In this document: piece by piece, positions 1-8,096 of the stretch | Position numbering within the stretch: the stretch's first letter is position 1 | Layout of the letters: every line of letters starts with the position of its first letter | Source: Kribbella sp. NBC_01245 | GTDB taxonomy: Bacteria > Actinomycetota > Actinomycetes > Propionibacteriales > Kribbellaceae | DNA length: 64,000 nt | NCBI RefSeq assembly: GCF_036226525.1 | Contig: NZ_CP108487.1 | Coordinates: 7,254,001 to 7,318,000 of the forward strand | Direction of reading: 5' to 3' | The notes under the pieces: model-generated | Database searches by the model: none | What the model was told of the DNA's origin: nothing | What the model saw: only the letters and a program-made list of their open reading frames with translations | Position numbers and translations under genes: made by a program

Positions 1-581
1 AGGTGGCCGCGCTCGGTCATACCGACGCGACGTACGAGCAGATGGTCGCGGGGGCCGACGCCGGCGCGACCGTGGCGACGCATCTCTTCAACGGGATGCG
101 GCCGTTCCACCATCGCGACCCGGGGCCGGTCGGTGCCGCGCTGAACGATCCGCGTCTGCTGCTCGAGGTGATCAACGACGGCTTCCACCTGGATCCGCAG
201 GTGGTCCGGGTGGCGGTGGCCGCGGCCGGGACCAGGCGGATCGCGCTCATCACCGATGCGATGGTCGCGACCGGGATGCCCGACGGCCGGTACAAGCTCG
301 GTGGGCTCGAGGTCGACGTCGCTGCCGGCGAGGCCCGCCTCACCACGGGCGAGAAGTCGATCGCCGGTAGCACGCTGACCATGGACGTCGCGTACGCCAA
401 CGCCGTACGGGCCGGGATCTCCCTGGTCGACGCCTCCCGGATGGCGTCGACCGCGCCCGCGGAGGCCTTCGGTTGGTACGAGGTAGGCGCGATCGAGGTC
501 GGCAAGCGTGCGGACTTCGTCGTGCTCGACAGCGAGTACGCCGTCCAGAAGGTGATGCGGGCCGGCGAATGGCTGGACTGA
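1..581 (+). CDS. nagA: N-acetylglucosamine/galactosamine-6-phosphate deacetylase, C-terminal part
   Basis: The gene enters from the left edge, so the start is missing; about 192 C-terminal residues remain. It belongs to the NagA/AgaA amidohydrolases, which remove the acetyl group from N-acetylhexosamine 6-phosphate in the cytoplasm. Visible family motifs are the metal-site GHTDAT segment at the very beginning, THLFNGMRP, the catalytic-region ITDAM, and the C-terminal GxxxVGKRADFVVLD segment typical of the composite beta domain. The stop overlaps the start of the PfkB kinase gene by 13 bases, indicating an operon. Because the next two genes are a PfkB kinase and a class II aldolase, the substrate could be N-acetylgalactosamine 6-phosphate (AgaA) rather than the glucosamine form; the sequence alone does not decide this. 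Confidence 0.9.
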   Translation, partial: VAALGHTDATYEQMVAGADAGATVATHLFNGMRPFHHRDPGPVGAALNDPRLLLEVINDGFHLDPQVVRVAVAAAGTRRIALITDAMVATGMPDGRYKLGGLEVDVAAGEARLTTGEKSIAGSTLTMDVAYANAVRAGISLVDASRMASTAPAEAFGWYEVGAIEVGKRADFVVLDSEYAVQKVMRAGEWLD

Positions 582-1489
582 TCGGCACGGTCACGCTCAA
601 CCTCGCACTGGACGTCACGTACGACGTACCCGAGCTGGTGCCGGGCGGCAGCCATCGCGTCGCCCGCGTCCGCCAGCGGGCCGGTGGTAAGGGCGTGAAC
701 GTCGCCCGGGTCGCCTTCGCTCTCGGCCATCGGGTGCTGACGCTCGGCCTGGTCGGCGGTGTGACCGGCGATCTCGCGTTGGACGAGCTCTACTCAGCGG
801 GTTTGACGGCGCTGCTCACGCCGATCGCGGGCGAGACTCGACGGACCGTCGCGGTAGTTGCTTCGGACAACGGTGATGCCACGATCTTCAACGAGGCCGG
901 GCCTTCGGTCGCTCCGGACGAATGGCGCGCCTTCCTCGATCGGTTGCCGTGGGCAAGCTTGTCGGTGCTCGTCTGTTCGGGGAGTCTGCCGCCGGGGATC
1001 CCTGATTTTGCGTACGCCGAGTTGGCCGCGCGCGCCCGGGAGCACGACGTACCGGCTGTGGTTGACGCCGGCGGTGCGGCTTTGGTCGCTGCGGCCAAGG
1101 CTGGTGCGGTCGTACGGGCTAACGCGGCTGAGCTGCGCGAGGCCCTTGGCGAGGACGTGGTTGTTGCCGATGGCACCCGTCAGTTGCTCGAACTTGGCGC
1201 TGCCGCTGCGGTGATCACTGATGGCGCTGCTGGGATGGTTGCCGTGAGCCCCCTTGGCGCCTGGCGTGCGTTGCCGGTTGAGCGCGTGGCCGGGAATCCT
1301 ACTGGCGCGGGTGATGCCTGCACGGCGGTGGTCGCTGCTGCTGTGGCTGATGGTTCTTTGGATTGGCCCGACGTGTTGCGTGCTGCTGTGGCGGCCTCGT
1401 CGGCGGCCGTGCTCACACCTGTTGCCGGGGACATCGATCTCGACGCGTACCAGCGCTGGTTGCCTGCTGTAACCGTGACTACGTTGTAA
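569..1489 (+). CDS. PfkB-family sugar-phosphate kinase (1-phosphofructokinase / tagatose-6-phosphate kinase type)
   Basis: A 306-residue ribokinase-fold kinase that phosphorylates a ketohexose phosphate with ATP. The N-terminus shows the hexose-phosphate kinase pattern TVTLNLALDVTY and the PfkB signature AGGKGVNVARV (about residues 32-42). The second signature, NPTGAGDACTA, carries the catalytic base Asp249. Length matches FruK/LacC proteins (about 310). The ATG at 569 fits the family N-terminus and overlaps the upstream deacetylase stop, so the genes are probably translationally coupled. With the deacetylase before it and a class II aldolase after it, phosphorylation of tagatose 6-phosphate or fructose 1-phosphate to a bisphosphate for aldol cleavage is the simplest reading. 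The exact sugar is inferred. Confidence 0.88.
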   Translation: MAGLIGTVTLNLALDVTYDVPELVPGGSHRVARVRQRAGGKGVNVARVAFALGHRVLTLGLVGGVTGDLALDELYSAGLTALLTPIAGETRRTVAVVASDNGDATIFNEAGPSVAPDEWRAFLDRLPWASLSVLVCSGSLPPGIPDFAYAELAARAREHDVPAVVDAGGAALVAAAKAGAVVRANAAELREALGEDVVVADGTRQLLELGAAAAVITDGAAGMVAVSPLGAWRALPVERVAGNPTGAGDACTAVVAAAVADGSLDWPDVLRAAVAASSAAVLTPVAGDIDLDAYQRWLPAVTVTTL

Positions 1490-1505
1490 ATAAGGGAGTT
1501 TCGTC

Positions 1506-2342
1506 ATGCCGTTGGTTTCCGGAGCCGAGGTCGTGCTGAGCGCGGCGAAGGCCGGTCGTGGTGTCGGTGCGTTCAACGTGATCCAGCTGGAGCACGCTGT
1601 CGCGCTGATCGCGGGCGCCGAGCAGGCCGGCGCGCCCGTCATCCTGCAGATCAGCGAGAACGCGGTGAAGTACCACGGCGCCCTCAAGCCGATCGGCGTC
1701 GCCACTCTCGCCGCGGCCGCCGCGTCGACCGTGCCAGTGGTCGTACACCTGGACCACGCGATGGACCGGGACCTCGTCACCGAGGCCGTCTCGCTCGGCT
1801 TCACGTCGGTGATGTTCGACGCGTCGAAACTGGAGTACGCCGAGAACGTGCGGGCCACTGCCGAGGTAACAGCGTTCTGCCACGAGAACGGCGTTTTCGT
1901 CGAAGCGGAGATCGGCGAAGTCGGCGGCAAGGACGGCGTCCACGCCCCCGGCGCGCGCACCCGGCCCGACGAGGCAGCCGCCTTCGTCGAGGCGACGGGG
2001 GTCGACGCTCTCGCTGTGGCGGTCGGCTCGTCGCACGCGATGACCGAGCGAACTGCCGAACTCGACTTCGAGCTCATCGGACTCCTGCGCGAGGCAGTCA
2101 GCGTTCCACTCGTTCTGCACGGCTCATCCGGTGTAGCCGACGCCGACCTCACCCGCGCGGTCGAGGCCGGTATGACCAAGGTCAACATCGCGACTCACCT
2201 CAACAACGTCTTCACCGACGTAGTCCGCCAAGTCCTCGCCAACAACCCCACTCTGGTAGACACCCGCAAATACCTAGGCCCCGCCCGCGACGCCGTAGCC
2301 ACCGAAGTCGCCCGCCTCCTAACCACCCTAAAAGCCACCTAA
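1506..2342 (+). CDS. Class II fructose/tagatose-bisphosphate aldolase
   Basis: A 278-residue zinc-dependent class II aldolase that cleaves a ketose 1,6-bisphosphate into two triose phosphates. Visible motifs include VVHLDHAMD near residue 80 (catalytic Asp and zinc His), VEAEIGEVGGKDG near residues 135-147 (second zinc-site signature), the His of VGSSHAM, VLHGSSGV near residue 205 and GMTKVNIATHLN. Length is close to GatY/KbaY enzymes. AAGGGAG lies just before the ATG, 16 bases after the kinase stop, so this is the third gene of the operon. The last third uses many A-ending and CTA codons compared with the first part. Fructose-bisphosphate aldolase is an alternative; the deacetylase-kinase context favours tagatose-bisphosphate from galactosamine breakdown. 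Confidence 0.88.
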   Translation: MPLVSGAEVVLSAAKAGRGVGAFNVIQLEHAVALIAGAEQAGAPVILQISENAVKYHGALKPIGVATLAAAAASTVPVVVHLDHAMDRDLVTEAVSLGFTSVMFDASKLEYAENVRATAEVTAFCHENGVFVEAEIGEVGGKDGVHAPGARTRPDEAAAFVEATGVDALAVAVGSSHAMTERTAELDFELIGLLREAVSVPLVLHGSSGVADADLTRAVEAGMTKVNIATHLNNVFTDVVRQVLANNPTLVDTRKYLGPARDAVATEVARLLTTLKAT

Positions 2343-2444
2343 CCCACCCCCACCACGCCGCCGCCTCCACCGTGCGGCGCCGTGCACGGATCGCGAGTCT
2401 GTCCTTGAGCACCACTGCCGAGTGGTCCCGCGCCCGGCTGGCAT

Positions 2445-2501
2445 CTTCCCGAGCGGACTGGACGTTTTCCGGCCGCGAGAACGTCCAGTCCGCTCGGGAA
2501 G
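2445..2501. repeat. Long perfect hairpin, 22-bp arms
   Basis: Left arm 2445-2466 (CTTCCCGAGCGGACTGGACG plus TT) is the exact reverse complement of 2480-2501, with a 13-base spacer. Pairing continues into the spacer with one mismatch. No T run follows on either strand, so it is not a canonical terminator; it lies about 100 bases after the aldolase stop and may still end or stabilise that transcript. Confidence 0.7.
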
Positions 2502-2675
2502 ACGCACCCGCAGCCATCGATAAGCGCTGAGTCGTCAGGTTCCGCCGCCGGTCCCCGTCCCGGCAAGTTTGGCGAGTCCACCCCCTTTTCCGCAGGTCGA
2601 CCCTCGGAATAGGGCGACGGTCGGTGGCATCGGCGGCCGCACTGCGTGTTTGGGAGTGGCTGGCCATTCGCGAGG

Positions 2676-2730
2676 TGGGTTACCACCCCGCCAATCCGAG
2701 GTGGTAACCCACCCGCACGGTGGTTACCCC
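2676..2730. repeat. Clustered inverted repeats of GGTGGTAACCC type
   Basis: TGGGTTACCACC (2676-2687) is the exact reverse complement of 2700-2711, and a third, nearly identical arm GGTGGTTACCCC lies at 2719-2730. The flanks (ATTCGCGAGG before, CTCGCAATTCG after) are also roughly complementary, so alternative stems can form. Function unknown. Confidence 0.55.
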
Positions 2731-2947
2731 CTCGCAATTCGTCGGCCTCGTGGCGATCGGGCTCTTGACCGCGGCAAGGCGGGCGCATTCTGCGACAACC
2801 CGCCAATTCGCAAGAACTCAGGGGGACGGGTGCCCACCAACACCACCCGGAATCGGGCGCGCAGGACGAGCCACCTCGCGCCGGATCGCGCGGGATCCGC
2901 GGGATCGCGGGATCCGGGGAGGCCGGTCGACGCTGGAGAGGATGGGG

Positions 2948-3295
2948 TTACATGGAGGCGGCGCCGCGGGTCCAGTGGGTGCGGAGGTTGTTGCGGGCGG
3001 TGGTTACCTGGGCGCGGATCGTCGGGTCGGGGACTTCGTAGTCTTCGATCATTCGGCTGAGGGCGTGTTCGATGGCGGCGATCACGGCGTCCTCGTCCGA
3101 GACGGGGAGCGGGCGGCCGGCGAGGCCCGTCGTCAGGGTGGACAGGCCCGCGGCCAGTGCCGCGAGTGCGGTCTCCTCGGCCGGGGTGAAGCCGAAGGCG
3201 CGCTCCGACCGCTCCGGCATCTTGGCGGCGCTCGGCTCGGAGGCGCTCGGCTCGGGGTCGCTCGACTTGGCTGGGGGTTCGTTGGTGGCGGCCAC
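2948..3295 (-). CDS. Small hypothetical protein divergent from a TetR gene
   Basis: A 115-residue protein of no family I can name. It starts with GTG at 3295, preceded by a strong AAGGAG eight bases upstream, which supports translation. The first 30 residues are rich in Pro, Ser, Glu and Ala and look disordered; residues from about 40 onwards are predicted helical, with FGFTPAEETALAALAAGLSTL and EDAVIAAIEHALSRMIEDYE-like stretches and no membrane segment or cysteine. It is divergent from the TetR gene at 3400, and a TetR-type palindrome (3331-3348) lies in the shared promoter, so the same repressor may control it. Confidence 0.65.
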   Translation of the reverse strand: MAATNEPPAKSSDPEPSASEPSAAKMPERSERAFGFTPAEETALAALAAGLSTLTTGLAGRPLPVSDEDAVIAAIEHALSRMIEDYEVPDPTIRAQVTTARNNLRTHWTRGAASM

Positions 3296-3330
3296 GCGCT
3301 TCTCCTTGGGTTGGTAGAGTCATGGTGCAA

Positions 3331-3348
3331 TGAAACGGGGATGTTTCA
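3331..3348. promoter_or_regulatory. Probable TetR operator, copy 1
   Basis: TGAAAC-GGGGAT-GTTTCA is a perfect 6-6-6 palindrome in the divergent promoter between the small reverse gene and the TetR gene. Two related palindromes (3973 and 3996) lie in front of the next gene, which points to one cognate regulator with autoregulation. Confidence 0.65.
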
Positions 3349-3399
3349 CAAGGGGCCTGCCGGTGCAGACGGTGGCCATGGCCGGAAGTGGCGACAGCG

Positions 3400-3957
3400 A
3401 TGACGGTGACGGTGGAGGAAACGCTGCGCGAGGCGACGGTGGCGGTGCTGGCCGAGCACGGTTGGGCCGGGGTCACGCTGGAGCGGGTCGCGGAGAAGGT
3501 CGGGCGTTCGCGGGTGACGCTCTGGCGGCAAGGGCTGACCGTCGAGGTGCTGCTGGATGCGCTGCTGGACGCGCTGGCCGAGGACTTCCGCAGCACGATG
3601 TGGCCGGTATTGACCAGCTCGGGGACCGGCCGGGACGGGCTGGTGCGATCGCTGGAAGCCCTTTTCGACTTGGTGGACAGGCATTTGCCGCTGCTGATGT
3701 CGTCGGACCTGGTCTTCCATCGCGAGCAGGAGCGCAACGGTTCGGTCGTCTTCATCGAGCCGTTCGAGCGGTTCCTGCGCGAGGGCGCGGAGGACGGTTC
3801 GCTGCATCCGCGCGGCCGGATCGACGACGTGGCGGAGATCGTGATGGTCGCAGCCGTGCAGACCTACGTGCACATGCGCGGACGGCACCACTGGTCACGT
3901 CGTCGCGTGCGTACCCTCACTCTCGACATCCTGCTCCGCGGCATCGTCGACCCCTGA
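3400..3957 (+). CDS. TetR/AcrR-family transcriptional regulator
   Basis: About 185 residues. The N-terminal helix-turn-helix covers roughly residues 8-50 (GWAGVTLERVAEKVGRSRVTLWRQG), with the rest a helical ligand-binding domain. The ATG at 3400 places the HTH at the usual distance; an in-frame GTG at 3388 would add four residues. GGAAG upstream is a weak ribosome site. Palindromes of one type flank the gene on both sides, suggesting that it represses itself, the divergent small gene and the HIT-like/APC genes downstream. The ligand is unknown. The usual YxxF motif is replaced by LWRQG, which is seen in a subfamily of actinobacterial TetR proteins. Confidence 0.88.
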   Translation: MTVTVEETLREATVAVLAEHGWAGVTLERVAEKVGRSRVTLWRQGLTVEVLLDALLDALAEDFRSTMWPVLTSSGTGRDGLVRSLEALFDLVDRHLPLLMSSDLVFHREQERNGSVVFIEPFERFLREGAEDGSLHPRGRIDDVAEIVMVAAVQTYVHMRGRHHWSRRRVRTLTLDILLRGIVDP

Positions 3958-3972
3958 GCAGACGGACCCGGA

Positions 3973-3990
3973 TGCAACATAGGTGTTGCA
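3973..3990. promoter_or_regulatory. Probable TetR operator, copy 2
   Basis: TGCAAC-ATAGGT-GTTGCA, perfect 6-6-6 palindrome 15 bases after the TetR stop. Same architecture as the site at 3331. Confidence 0.6.
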
Positions 3991-3995
3991 AAATC

Positions 3996-4013
3996 TGCAA
4001 CGCAGGTGTTTCA
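3996..4013. promoter_or_regulatory. Probable TetR operator, copy 3
   Basis: TGCAAC-GCAGGT-GTTTCA, 23 bases (about two helical turns) after the start of copy 2, so two dimers could bind the same DNA face. It mixes the half-sites of copies 1 and 2 and lies about 40 bases before the HIT-like gene. Confidence 0.6.
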
Positions 4014-4051
4014 TAAAGGAGTCAAGCCGAAGCATCGAGAGAGGCACCGCC

Positions 4052-4576
4052 ATGACCCTTCCGTACGCAGAACCGCTGATCCGCCGCGAGCTTGGGCCGC
4101 GAGTCATTCCCGAGCCGTTCCGCGTCGGCGAGCCGGGTGGCGATCCCTGCGGCCTGTGCGCGTGGTTCGCCGCCGGGGAAGCGTCCGAGCACCAGCCGCC
4201 GCTGTGGAGCAACGACGACTGGGTGCTGTGCCGCGCCACCGAGGTCACCATTCCCGGCGTGGTCTGGCTGACCACGCGGGAGCACCACGACTCGTTCGCC
4301 GATCTGCCCGATCACCTCGCCGCGTCGTACGGCCCGGTCGTCGCCAGGGTCGAGCGGGCCATCCTCGCGCTGGAGGACATCGCCCGCGTGCACGTCTACC
4401 GCTGGGGTGACGGCTCCGCGCACTTCCATGTCTGGTTCTTCCCGCGCCCGCTGGGCATGCTGGAGGCGCGACGCGAGATGCTGCCCCTGTGGGCGGACCT
4501 GCTGCCCGAGGCGCCCGCGGATGTGGTCGCCGATGCCGAGAAGAGGATCGCCGCCGCGATGGAAGCCAGTGACTGA
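4052..4576 (+). CDS. HIT-like protein
   Basis: A 174-residue cytoplasmic protein resembling the histidine-triad nucleotide hydrolase/transferase superfamily. It has a CGLC pair near residues 33-36, as in zinc-containing HIT proteins, and AHFHVWFFPRP near residues 123-133 in place of the catalytic HxHxHxx. The third histidine position is tryptophan, so catalysis may be altered. It starts with ATG after GAGAGAGG. The stop overlaps the GTG start of the APC transporter, so the two are coupled, and two TetR-type palindromes precede it. The substrate is unknown; a role in processing what the permease imports is only a guess from context. Confidence 0.7.
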   Translation: MTLPYAEPLIRRELGPRVIPEPFRVGEPGGDPCGLCAWFAAGEASEHQPPLWSNDDWVLCRATEVTIPGVVWLTTREHHDSFADLPDHLAASYGPVVARVERAILALEDIARVHVYRWGDGSAHFHVWFFPRPLGMLEARREMLPLWADLLPEAPADVVADAEKRIAAAMEASD

Positions 4577-5849
4577 ACACCAGCCAACCCCAGAGGACAA
4601 GGCGACGAAGCCGGCAGGTCTGGCGCGGCGGCTCGGGGTGACGGATGCCGCGATCATCGGGCTCGGTTCGATGGTCGGGGCCGGGGTCTTCGCGGTCTGG
4701 GCGCCGGCGGCTCGCGCGGCCGGCGCCGCCCTGCTGATCAGCCTCGTCCTCGCCGCGATCGTGGCCTACTGCAACGCCGCGTCATCGGCCCAGCTCGCCG
4801 CCGTCTACCCGGTCTCCGGCGGCACGTACGTCTACGGCCGCGAGCGCCTCGGCCCCGGCTGGGGATTCGCCGCCGGTTGGGCGTTCGTGATCGGCAAGAC
4901 CGCGTCGTGTGCCGCGATGGCGCTCACTTTCGCGACGTACGCCGTACCGGGGCCGGAGTGGTTGCGAAGGCTCGTCGCCCTGGCTGCCGTGGTGGCGTTG
5001 GCGGCGGTCAACTATCGCGGCATCACGCGTACGGCGCGGTTGACCCGGGTGCTGGTCGGCTGCACGCTCGTCGTACTCGCCACTGTTGTGGTGGTTCTCC
5101 TGGTCGCCCGGCCGGATCATGCCCTGACGCTCTGGTCGTACGGCACTTCGCCGTACGGCGTATTGCAGGCGGCCGGATTGCTCTTCTTCGCCTTCGCGGG
5201 ATACGCGCGGATCGCGACGATGGGGGAGGAGGTACGCGATCCGGCGCGGACGATTCCCCGGGCCATCACGATCGCGTTGGCCGTTGCCGTCGGCATCTAC
5301 CTGGTGATCGGGATCAGCCTGCTGACCAGCCTCGGCACGGCCGGGATCGCCGGGGCGACCGCGCCACTGGCCAGTGCGGTCAACGAGGTGGGTGCGGACG
5401 GCGTCGTACCGGTGGTGCGGATCGGCGCAGCGCTGGCGAGCCTTGGCGCGTTGCTGGCGTTGATCGCCGGCATCGGGCGGACGTCACTCGCGATGGCCCG
5501 CGGTGGCGATCTGCCGTCCTGGCTGGCGGCGGTGCATCCACGTTTCCAGGTGCCGCATCACGCCGAGGTGGCGCTGGCCGCGGTGGTCGGGGTGCTGGTG
5601 CTCGTCACGGACCTGCGTGGCGTGATCGGGTTCTCGTCGTTCGGCGTATTGCTGTACTACGCGATCGCCAACGCGGCGGCCATCACCCAGCCGCCGGAGC
5701 AGCGCCGGTTCCCGAAGGCGCTGAGCGTCCTCGGGCTGACCGGTTGTCTGGTGCTGGCCGTCACGTTGCCGATCGCCTCGGTACTCACCGGCGCGACCGT
5801 GCTCGCCATCGGTCTGGCGGGCAGATATCTGCTGAAGCTCAGGCGCTGA
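4569..5849 (+). CDS. APC-superfamily amino acid/polyamine permease
   Basis: A 426-residue integral membrane protein with about 12 hydrophobic segments. The first segment carries the APC pattern GLGSMVGAGVF near residues 30-40, followed by the conserved YPVSGGTYVYG and, about residue 210, FFAFAGYARIATMGEE. These are characteristic of amino-acid and polyamine transporters of the basic APC group. The GTG at 4569 overlaps the HIT-like stop and gives a normal cytoplasmic N-terminus; later ATGs fall inside the first membrane segment. The 3' end overlaps the convergent gene at 5839 by 11 bases. The transported compound cannot be told from sequence. Confidence 0.85.
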   Translation: MTEHQPTPEDKATKPAGLARRLGVTDAAIIGLGSMVGAGVFAVWAPAARAAGAALLISLVLAAIVAYCNAASSAQLAAVYPVSGGTYVYGRERLGPGWGFAAGWAFVIGKTASCAAMALTFATYAVPGPEWLRRLVALAAVVALAAVNYRGITRTARLTRVLVGCTLVVLATVVVVLLVARPDHALTLWSYGTSPYGVLQAAGLLFFAFAGYARIATMGEEVRDPARTIPRAITIALAVAVGIYLVIGISLLTSLGTAGIAGATAPLASAVNEVGADGVVPVVRIGAALASLGALLALIAGIGRTSLAMARGGDLPSWLAAVHPRFQVPHHAEVALAAVVGVLVLVTDLRGVIGFSSFGVLLYYAIANAAAITQPPEQRRFPKALSVLGLTGCLVLAVTLPIASVLTGATVLAIGLAGRYLLKLRR

Positions 5850-6306
5850 GCTGCTGGGCGGTGTCGCGCCAGGCGGCGATCGCGCGGGCGACCTCGGCGC
5901 GGTACTGCTCGTCATCGAAGATCAGCGTCGGCACCTGCAGGCGCTCGCCGGCGTCGGGCGGGATCTCGGCGATCGCCCGGGGCCCGTCGAAGACACCGGT
6001 GTAGCTGCGGAAGTCCATCCACCACAGCTGGCCGACGATCTTGCGCATCATCGGTGCGACCACGCCACAACCATCGGCCGGACAGGCGCAGTGGTAGATG
6101 GCGATCCGGTCACCTGGACGGCTGGGCAGGAACGGACTGTCGTCGGACAGGACCACGTCCGGCGACCACCCGACCTGTCCGGTGGCGGCACCGATCACGT
6201 CGACACCGTCGACGAGCACGGTCAGACGCGGGCCCGAAGGCGGGTGTCCGGTTGGTGCCTGGGCGGGAAAATCGACTCGAAGCGCGAACTCACTAGTGTG
6301 CTGCAT
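5839..6306 (-). CDS. Hypothetical protein (155 aa)
   Basis: A soluble protein I do not recognise beyond its resemblance to uncharacterised actinobacterial proteins. It has a cysteine cluster YHCACPADGCG near residues 70-80 that could bind a metal, and a mixed alpha/beta composition with no signal peptide or membrane segment. The frame keeps high GC at third codon positions and starts with ATG. Its stop overlaps the convergent permease gene by 11 bases. About 200 bases separate its start from the divergent ideR gene. Confidence 0.7.
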   Translation of the reverse strand: MQHTSEFALRVDFPAQAPTGHPPSGPRLTVLVDGVDVIGAATGQVGWSPDVVLSDDSPFLPSRPGDRIAIYHCACPADGCGVVAPMMRKIVGQLWWMDFRSYTGVFDGPRAIAEIPPDAGERLQVPTLIFDDEQYRAEVARAIAAWRDTAQQLSA

Positions 6307-6514
6307 GGCGTCTTGAGCCTATGCGGTATCTGTTAATCCGTCCCGCGTGTTGGACCAGCTGCGGCCATTCCGCAACCTTCCCGCCCTTGCGCCCGGCGAT
6401 TCGCCGCCTCCCGGTCGACCGCCGGGCACGCTCCCATGGGCGCACGGCCGTGCTGCGGGGGCGATGGCCGACCGGGATTCGTGAGGGTTGCCTCAGTAGT
6501 GGACAATAGAAAAC

Positions 6515-7216
6515 GTGAGCGAGCTGATCGATACCACCGAGATGTATCTGCGCACCGTCTACGAGCTCGAAGAAGAAGGCATTCTGCCGCTGCGTGCGCG
6601 GATCGCCGAGCGCCTGCACCAATCCGGCCCGACCGTCAGTCAGACCGTCGCCCGGATGGAGCGCGACGGCCTGGTCACGGTGGAGGGCGACCGCCATCTG
6701 GAGCTGACCGAGGTCGGCCGCATGCAGGCGATCCGGGTGATGCGCAAGCACCGCCTGGCCGAGCGCCTGCTGGTCGACGTCATCGGCCTCGAGTGGGAGG
6801 ACGTGCACGCCGAGGCCTGCCGCTGGGAGCACGTGATGAGCGACGCCGTTGAGCGCCGCCTGCTGGAGATCCTGAAGAACCCGACCGAGTCGCCGTACGG
6901 CAACCCGATCCCGGGTCTGGAGGAGCTGCAGAAGGACAACGAGGCCACCGCGATCACCGAGTTCCGGCTCGGCGTGGAGCCGCTCGACCAGGTCCTCGAC
7001 GCCGCCGGGGAGAAGGTCCGGGTGCTGGTCCGCCGGATCGCCGAGCCGGTGCAGACCGACGACGACGCGATGTCCGTGCTGCGCCGGGCGAACGCGCTGC
7101 CCGGCCGCGAGGTGGATTCCGCGCTGGACGCCGAGGGTGTGCTGGTCGGCAGCCGCGAGGCCGGGGGCGTGATCAGCGACGAGATCGCCGGTCACATCTT
7201 CGTCAGCCGGGTCTGA
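6515..7216 (+). CDS. ideR: Iron-dependent repressor IdeR/DtxR
   Basis: A 233-residue DtxR-family repressor that binds DNA when loaded with Fe(II). The N-terminal winged helix (residues 1-70) contains [20 protein letters not shown]; the dimerisation and metal domain keeps all known ligands in DtxR numbering: Met10, Cys102, Glu105 and His106 for one site and His79, Glu83 and His98 for the other. The C-terminal SH3-like domain (about 145-233) is present. The start is GTG with little upstream ribosome site. It probably controls the iron-siderophore importer in this window, which has a matching box at 28590. The strict conservation of metal ligands favours iron (IdeR) over manganese (MntR). Confidence 0.95.
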   Translation: MSELIDTTEMYLRTVYELEEEGILPLRARIAERLHQSGPTVSQTVARMERDGLVTVEGDRHLELTEVGRMQAIRVMRKHRLAERLLVDVIGLEWEDVHAEACRWEHVMSDAVERRLLEILKNPTESPYGNPIPGLEELQKDNEATAITEFRLGVEPLDQVLDAAGEKVRVLVRRIAEPVQTDDDAMSVLRRANALPGREVDSALDAEGVLVGSREAGGVISDEIAGHIFVSRV

Positions 7217-7303
7217 CTGACCGTTAGGTCACACCTCAAGGCTGAGTAAGGCCTTGGCGCCAATGCTGTACGCAGCGTGGCCGGGCGGTAACGTCTGTCC
7301 GCG

Positions 7304-8077
7304 ATGCCTGAGAACGATGTCGACTGGCCGGCCTACGTCCGTGAGTTTCACGAGACCAGGCCGGGCAGTACGGAAAGACTGCTGTCCCGCGCCGTCGCCG
7401 GCGACCACACCCCGTACCGCTGGCTGGTCCGGGCGGTGTCCGGCGAGGCCAAGCGGGTGCTCGACCTCGCCTGCGGTAACGGCCCGGTCGCCCGCGAGCT
7501 GCACGGCCGCTGGGTGGTCGGCGTCGACACCTCCGCGGCCGAGCTGGCGGGTGCGCCCGGGCCCAAGGTCCAGGCCGACGCGCTGCACCTGCCCTTCGCG
7601 AACGAGTCCTTCGACGTGGTCACCTGCTCGATGGGCCTGATGGTGATGCAGCCGCTGCCGGCCGTGCTCGCCGAGGCGGCCCGGGTGCTTCGCCGCGGCG
7701 GCGTACTGGCCGCGACCGTGCCCGCCATTCGGCCTTTGCGGCGGACGGATTTCCGCATCCTCACCACGCTCACCACCCGGCTCCGGTCGACGCCGCAGTT
7801 CCCGGCGGGCAGCGAGCTCACCGAGCTCCGGGACCAGCTCCGCGCCGCGGGTTTCGACGTACTCGAGAGCCAGCGCGAGCGCTACGCCTACCGGGTCAAC
7901 AACGTCGCCGACGCGAAAAACCTGGTCGAATCGCTCTACCTGCCCGGCACCAGCGACAGCCGCCGTACGTCTGCCGCGACCTGGTTGGGCGAACGCGCCG
8001 AGTCCCGCGACGGCCTCGAAATCGCCATCCCAGTCCGCCGCATCGTCGCCATGCGCGGCAAAGTCGCCCTCCACTAG
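7304..8077 (+). CDS. Class I SAM-dependent methyltransferase
   Basis: A 257-residue cytoplasmic methyltransferase. Motif I is VLDLACGNGPVARELHG (about residues 52-68), motif II VVGVDTS, followed by ADALHLPFANESFDVVTCS (acidic and motif IV region) and LAEAARVLRRGGVLAATVP (post-motif). This is the Methyltransf_11 layout used for small molecules such as quinones or natural products. The substrate cannot be read from sequence. The ATG at 7304 has no strong ribosome site. It follows ideR at 87 bases, probably as its own unit. Confidence 0.88.
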   Translation: MPENDVDWPAYVREFHETRPGSTERLLSRAVAGDHTPYRWLVRAVSGEAKRVLDLACGNGPVARELHGRWVVGVDTSAAELAGAPGPKVQADALHLPFANESFDVVTCSMGLMVMQPLPAVLAEAARVLRRGGVLAATVPAIRPLRRTDFRILTTLTTRLRSTPQFPAGSELTELRDQLRAAGFDVLESQRERYAYRVNNVADAKNLVESLYLPGTSDSRRTSAATWLGERAESRDGLEIAIPVRRIVAMRGKVALH

Positions 8078-8096
8078 GCTCCGTCTTCCCCTAATC

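Larger units (their letters stand above)
2343..2947. other. Non-coding stretch between the aldolase operon and the small reverse gene
   Basis: About 600 bases with no convincing reading frame: the open frames are short, mutually overlapping and proline/arginine-rich, as expected from chance in high-GC DNA. It holds two groups of inverted repeats (described separately). I see no transposase remnant or RNA gene that I recognise. Confidence 0.6.

Noticed and set aside
17-730. Reverse-strand frames opposite the deacetylase and kinase genes
   Set aside because: Low-complexity Ser/Arg/Thr-rich translations with no motif, shadows of the forward genes.
4407-4568. Longer N-terminus of the APC permease
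   Set aside because: The upstream part is antisense-like translation of the HIT-like gene in another frame and lacks permease similarity.
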